Made by a program: the position numbers and the translations under genes. The notes beneath the pieces are model-generated. The model was not told the DNA's origin. It searched no databases and saw nothing but the letters and a program-made list of their open reading frames with translations. A stretch of 24,682 nt of DNA from Patescibacteria group bacterium (GTDB lineage Bacteria > Patescibacteria > Microgenomatia > Daviesbacterales > UBA10151), in contig JAMDBX010000063.1 of NCBI GenBank assembly GCA_023487645.1, positions 1 through 24,682 on the forward strand. Direction: 5' to 3'. Positions 22,469-24,682 of this stretch are shown one piece after another. The number at the start of each line of letters is the position of its first letter. Position 1 is the first letter of the stretch.

Positions 22469-23721
22469 AATCAGATGTAAAAGATCTAAAACTGGCGCCG
22501 AAAGGCAAACTGCGGATTGAATGGGCTGGTTCCCAGATGAAAGTGTTGGAACTAATCAAAAAACGCTTTCAAAAAGAACAACCGCTCAAAGGGGTTAAAC
22601 TGGGCGCTTGCCTGCACGTTACCGCTGAAACTGCCAACTTAATGATTGCTTTAAAGACAGGCGGAGCCGAGCTGTCTTTATGTGCCTCCAACCCTTTATC
22701 TACTCAAGATGATGTGGCCGCCTCGCTCATCGAAGATTACAACATCCCCACTTATGCTATTAAAGGCGAGGATAAAGACACCTATTATAAACACCTAAAC
22801 GAAGTCTTAGATTTTAAACCGCAAATTACCATGGATGACGGGGCTGATTTAGTCACCCTTTTACACACCGAAAGGAAAGATCAACTCAAAGATGTCATTG
22901 GTTCCTCTGAGGAAACCACCACCGGCGTCATTAGACTGCATGCCATGTTCAAAGACGGTACCTTACAAATCCCAGTGATTGCCGTTAATGATTCCAACAC
23001 CAAACATATGTTTGATAACCGCTATGGTACCGGCCAATCCACCATTGACGGGATTATTCGGGCCACCAATGTGTTGCTCGCCGGCAAAAAATTTGTGGTT
23101 TGCGGTTATGGCTGGTGCGGCCGGGGGCTGGCTAGTCGAGCCAGAGGCATGGGGGCACAGGTGGTTGTAACTGAGGTTGATCCGCTAAAAGCTTTGGAAG
23201 CTGTTATGGATGGGTTTGAGGTCATGCCTATTGCGCAGGCGGTAAAAGTTGCCGATATTATCTGCACTGCCACCGGTAATAAAGCGGTGTTATCAGTCGC
23301 ACACTTTAAACAAATTAAAGATGGAGCCATTGTTTCTAACACCGGTCACTTTAACGTTGAATTTGATTATGATGGTTTGGTGAAAATTGCCAAAAGCCGA
23401 CGGCATTTACGGGATAATTTGGAAGAAATTATTCTCAAAGACGGCAAAAAGATTTTTGTGTTGGGTGAAGGCCGCCTGATTAATTTAGCCTCCGCTGAAG
23501 GCCACCCGCCTGATGTGATGGATATGAGCTTTGCCAACCAGGCCTTGGCCGCCGAGTTTTTGGTCAAAAATAAAGGTAAATTAAAAGTTGATGTGTATAC
23601 GGTGCCACAAGAACTGGATGATATGATTGCCCAATTAAAGCTGGAATCATTAGGCGTCAAAATCGATACTTTGACTGCTGAACAGAAAAAATATTTATCT
23701 TCCTGGCACGAAGGCACTTAA
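22465..23721 (+). CDS. ahcY: S-adenosylhomocysteinase (adenosylhomocysteine hydrolase)
   Basis: This NAD-dependent cytosolic enzyme splits S-adenosylhomocysteine, the product of SAM-dependent methylation, into adenosine and homocysteine. The 418-residue protein has the substrate motif HVTAET (51-56), DDGADL (124-129), EETTTGV (149-155) and [17 protein letters not shown] (184-190 region). The NAD-binding loop is GYGWCGRG (214-221), and [21 protein letters not shown] follows. It lacks the extra insert of eukaryotic/proteobacterial forms and ends with [15 protein letters not shown] like archaeal and Thermotoga enzymes. It overlaps the kinase gene by four bases. Its last 22 bases are duplicated exactly at 24313-24334. 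Confidence 0.97.
   Translation: MKSDVKDLKLAPKGKLRIEWAGSQMKVLELIKKRFQKEQPLKGVKLGACLHVTAETANLMIALKTGGAELSLCASNPLSTQDDVAASLIEDYNIPTYAIKGEDKDTYYKHLNEVLDFKPQITMDDGADLVTLLHTERKDQLKDVIGSSEETTTGVIRLHAMFKDGTLQIPVIAVNDSNTKHMFDNRYGTGQSTIDGIIRATNVLLAGKKFVVCGYGWCGRGLASRARGMGAQVVVTEVDPLKALEAVMDGFEVMPIAQAVKVADIICTATGNKAVLSVAHFKQIKDGAIVSNTGHFNVEFDYDGLVKIAKSRRHLRDNLEEIILKDGKKIFVLGEGRLINLASAEGHPPDVMDMSFANQALAAEFLVKNKGKLKVDVYTVPQELDDMIAQLKLESLGVKIDTLTAEQKKYLSSWHEGT
23700..23721 (+). repeat. 22-bp direct repeat, left copy (3' end of the adenosylhomocysteinase gene)
   Basis: These 22 bases begin TTCCTGGCACGAAGG and end with the TAA stop. They recur exactly at 24313-24334 in the same orientation, flanking the GNAT gene. 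The unit between repeat starts is 613 bp. Confidence 0.9.
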
Positions 23722-23732
23722 GTTGTAATTAA

Positions 23733-24197
23733 TTACAGTATTTTTTCCATATGAATAGAAGGGAGCTTGCCTCCCTCAGAATTAACATGAAATCCCTCTT
23801 TGATCTTTCCGAATCCATGTTTTTCATAAAATTCCATTGCTGTCAAGGAAGAGTCAACCTTTAACTTCCTAACGCCCATTTTATATGCTTTTTGCTCTAA
23901 GTATGCAAGAATTTTTGCTCCTATTCCTTTCCTTAAATAATTTGCACTGACATATATTGCGGTAATTTCATCATCTTTTAAAGAGCCTACCCCCACAATT
24001 TGGTTATTTTCAATAGCAATACAGGTAAAACGATTTTTGTCTTGCATTCTCTCTTTTACTTTTTCTTCTGTATCCGTTTTTTTCCATACCTTTATCTGTT
24101 CTGGAGAATAATCCTTTGCATTTACTTTCCTGATTGTATCCTGCGTTAGCAAACTAATTTCCCTTACTTCACTAATTTTTGCTTTTCTGATTAACAT
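23733..24197 (-). CDS. GNAT-family N-acetyltransferase
   Basis: GNAT enzymes transfer an acyl group from acyl-CoA to an amine. The 154-residue protein has MLIRKAKISEVREISLL (motif C), NNQIVGVGSLKDDEITAIYV (motif D/A strand), RKGIGAKILAYLEQKA (91-106, the acetyl-CoA-binding RxxGxG/A loop) and SLTAMEFYEKHGFGKIKEG (motif B). The acceptor is unknown. The gene carries its own extended -10 promoter and sits on the minus strand between two 22-bp direct repeats that interrupt the convergent ahcY and methyltransferase genes, so it looks like a recent insertion. A 14-bp perfect palindrome (TGTAATTAATTACA, 23724-23737) covers its stop codon. Confidence 0.9.
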   Translation of the reverse strand: MLIRKAKISEVREISLLTQDTIRKVNAKDYSPEQIKVWKKTDTEEKVKERMQDKNRFTCIAIENNQIVGVGSLKDDEITAIYVSANYLRKGIGAKILAYLEQKAYKMGVRKLKVDSSLTAMEFYEKHGFGKIKEGFHVNSEGGKLPSIHMEKIL

Positions 24198-24203
24198 TCT
24201 TTT

Positions 24204-24212
24204 AGTTTATCA
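24204..24212 (-). promoter_or_regulatory. Extended -10 promoter of the GNAT gene
   Basis: The minus strand reads TGATAAACT (TGn plus TAAACT), ending six bases before the ATG at 24197, a leaderless arrangement. It lies within the inserted segment, so the gene came with its own promoter. Confidence 0.5.
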
Positions 24213-24277
24213 TCTCCAACATAAAATGTTTCATTTATCCCATGACCATGATATGTTTGTCCAATTCTAAAAGGAGC

Positions 24278-24661
24278 TTAGCTCAAGAGCAAAAACGTTA
24301 GGTTTAACCGCATTCCTGGCACGAAGGCACTTAAATTTTTAATATATTCCGGATTTGTACCGCAACATCCGCCTATTATCTGAACCCCGCTCTTAATCCA
24401 CTTTTGCGCTTCTTTTAAATAACTATCTGCTGCTTTTACTCCACCTCCCGTCCAACCCTGCACATCATCAACCCCCCCATCACCCTGGGCATAAACTCCA
24501 ATAGGTAAATCAGTTAATTTTCTCAGTTTTTTCACCACTTTAGTAATAATTCTTGGTGGCATGCAATTTAATGATATGAATAACGGTCCGTATGTTGCTA
24601 TGACAGACACAGCTTTTTGCAGATCCTCTCCGCCTAACAATTGCCCCTTTGAATTACAACC
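24278..24661 (-). CDS. Homocysteine S-methyltransferase family protein, C-terminal part (truncated at the contig end)
   Basis: About 127 residues remain. The frame stays open upstream into the poly-C run, so the TTG at 24640 is not the true start. The zinc-ligand motifs SLNCMPP and GGCCGTNPEYI are those of the homocysteine methyltransferase domain (MetH N-terminal/BHMT/MmuM-type), which uses three cysteines to bind zinc and activate homocysteine. The methyl donor cannot be told from this fragment. After [14 protein letters not shown] the last residues (MRLNLTFLLLS) come from beyond the 22-bp duplication and look like an acquired tail. Without the insertion the frame would have ended as ...AFVPGR-stop inside ahcY. 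Confidence 0.88.
   Translation of the reverse strand, partial: GCNSKGQLLGGEDLQKAVSVIATYGPLFISLNCMPPRIITKVVKKLRKLTDLPIGVYAQGDGGVDDVQGWTGGGVKAADSYLKEAQKWIKSGVQIIGGCCGTNPEYIKNLSAFVPGMRLNLTFLLLS
24313..24334 (+). repeat. 22-bp direct repeat, right copy (inside the methyltransferase fragment)
   Basis: This is an exact duplicate of 23700-23721, in the same orientation, read on the minus strand as the LSAFVPG codons of the methyltransferase. Together with the left copy it brackets the 591 unique bases that contain the GNAT gene. Confidence 0.9.
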
Positions 24662-24682
24662 CCCCCCCCCCCCCCCCCCCCC
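24660..24682. other. Terminal run of 23 C, probable sequencing/assembly artefact
   Basis: The window ends in an uninterrupted C homopolymer that would encode polyglycine in the middle of a conserved methyltransferase domain. This is not biologically credible and resembles poly-G read tails from two-colour Illumina chemistry assembled at a contig edge. Confidence 0.85.

Noticed and set aside
24288..24312. Integron attC-like core sites (GTTAGGT / GTTTAAC) next to the GNAT cassette
   Set aside because: The two heptamers overlap and are in the wrong order for an attC site. No second core site occurs at the other junction, and the flanking 22-bp direct repeats are not expected for integron cassettes.
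1..24682. CRISPR array, tRNA, rRNA, transposase or phage genes
   Set aside because: Scanning by eye found no regularly spaced direct repeats, no cloverleaf-like or rRNA-like sequence, and no transposase, integrase or phage structural motifs. A covariance-model scan would be needed to exclude small RNAs.

Overview
The window looks like part of a compact genome from the Candidate Phyla Radiation (Patescibacteria), most likely a Microgenomates-type lineage. This is inferred from gene content and style, not from a marker-gene tree. Supporting signs are the tight packing, many start/stop overlaps (ATGA, TAATG), convergent genes whose ends overlap, small unknown membrane proteins beside housekeeping genes, and family combinations common in that group (DUF2130, COG3323/NIF3-like, VanW, PEGA, bacterial PH domain). 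The right end is a run of 23 C that looks like a contig-end artefact. I recognised no tRNA, rRNA, CRISPR array, insertion sequence or phage gene. No gene-free stretch exceeds about 140 bases.

Layout. 1-1614 (-): a DUF2130 coiled-coil protein translationally coupled to a UvrD/PcrA-type helicase that runs off the left end. 1700-3834 (+): a small membrane protein, then a large unrecognised protein with a zincin motif and an SH3-like tail. 3898-6170 (+): metG and tatD. 6201-10247 (+): a four-gene envelope operon with a membrane GT2 glycosyltransferase, a small membrane protein, a WecA/TagO/MraY-like phosphoglycosyl transferase and a UbiA-family decaprenyl-phosphate phosphoribosyltransferase-like enzyme. 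10293-10952 (+): a Crp/Fnr regulator. 10942-13060: a divergent pair (PEGA/SH3 protein and M23 peptidase) followed by a PH-domain protein. 13120-15383 (-): groES, a small membrane protein, groEL. 15509-17407: a nucleotidyltransferase-like gene divergent from murB. 17404-19580 (-): a membrane-anchored sugar-type solute-binding protein, a COG3323 protein and a small hydrolase. 19618-21399 (+): a VanW/YoaR-type envelope protein. 21536-24661: adenosine kinase and S-adenosylhomocysteinase in one operon, converging on a truncated homocysteine S-methyltransferase, with a GNAT acetyltransferase gene between them. Together the last set forms most of a methyl-cycle salvage route.

Four patterns stand out. 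(1) Nearly every gene that heads a transcription unit has a sigma70-type -10 box ending 6-9 bases before its start codon, which predicts leaderless mRNAs, while several genes inside operons have Shine-Dalgarno sequences. (2) Members of a palindromic element family ('GTCATTCTGAGCGAAGCG...' type) lie in the groESL leader, in frame inside the nucleotidyltransferase gene, and as a half-copy inside murB. (3) The GNAT gene sits between two exact 22-bp direct repeats. Removing one repeat and the intervening DNA recreates an in-frame stop for the methyltransferase inside the adenosylhomocysteinase gene, so the insertion can be read almost base by base. (4) groESL has a CIRCE-like operator around its -35 box and an unknown membrane-protein gene between groES and groEL.
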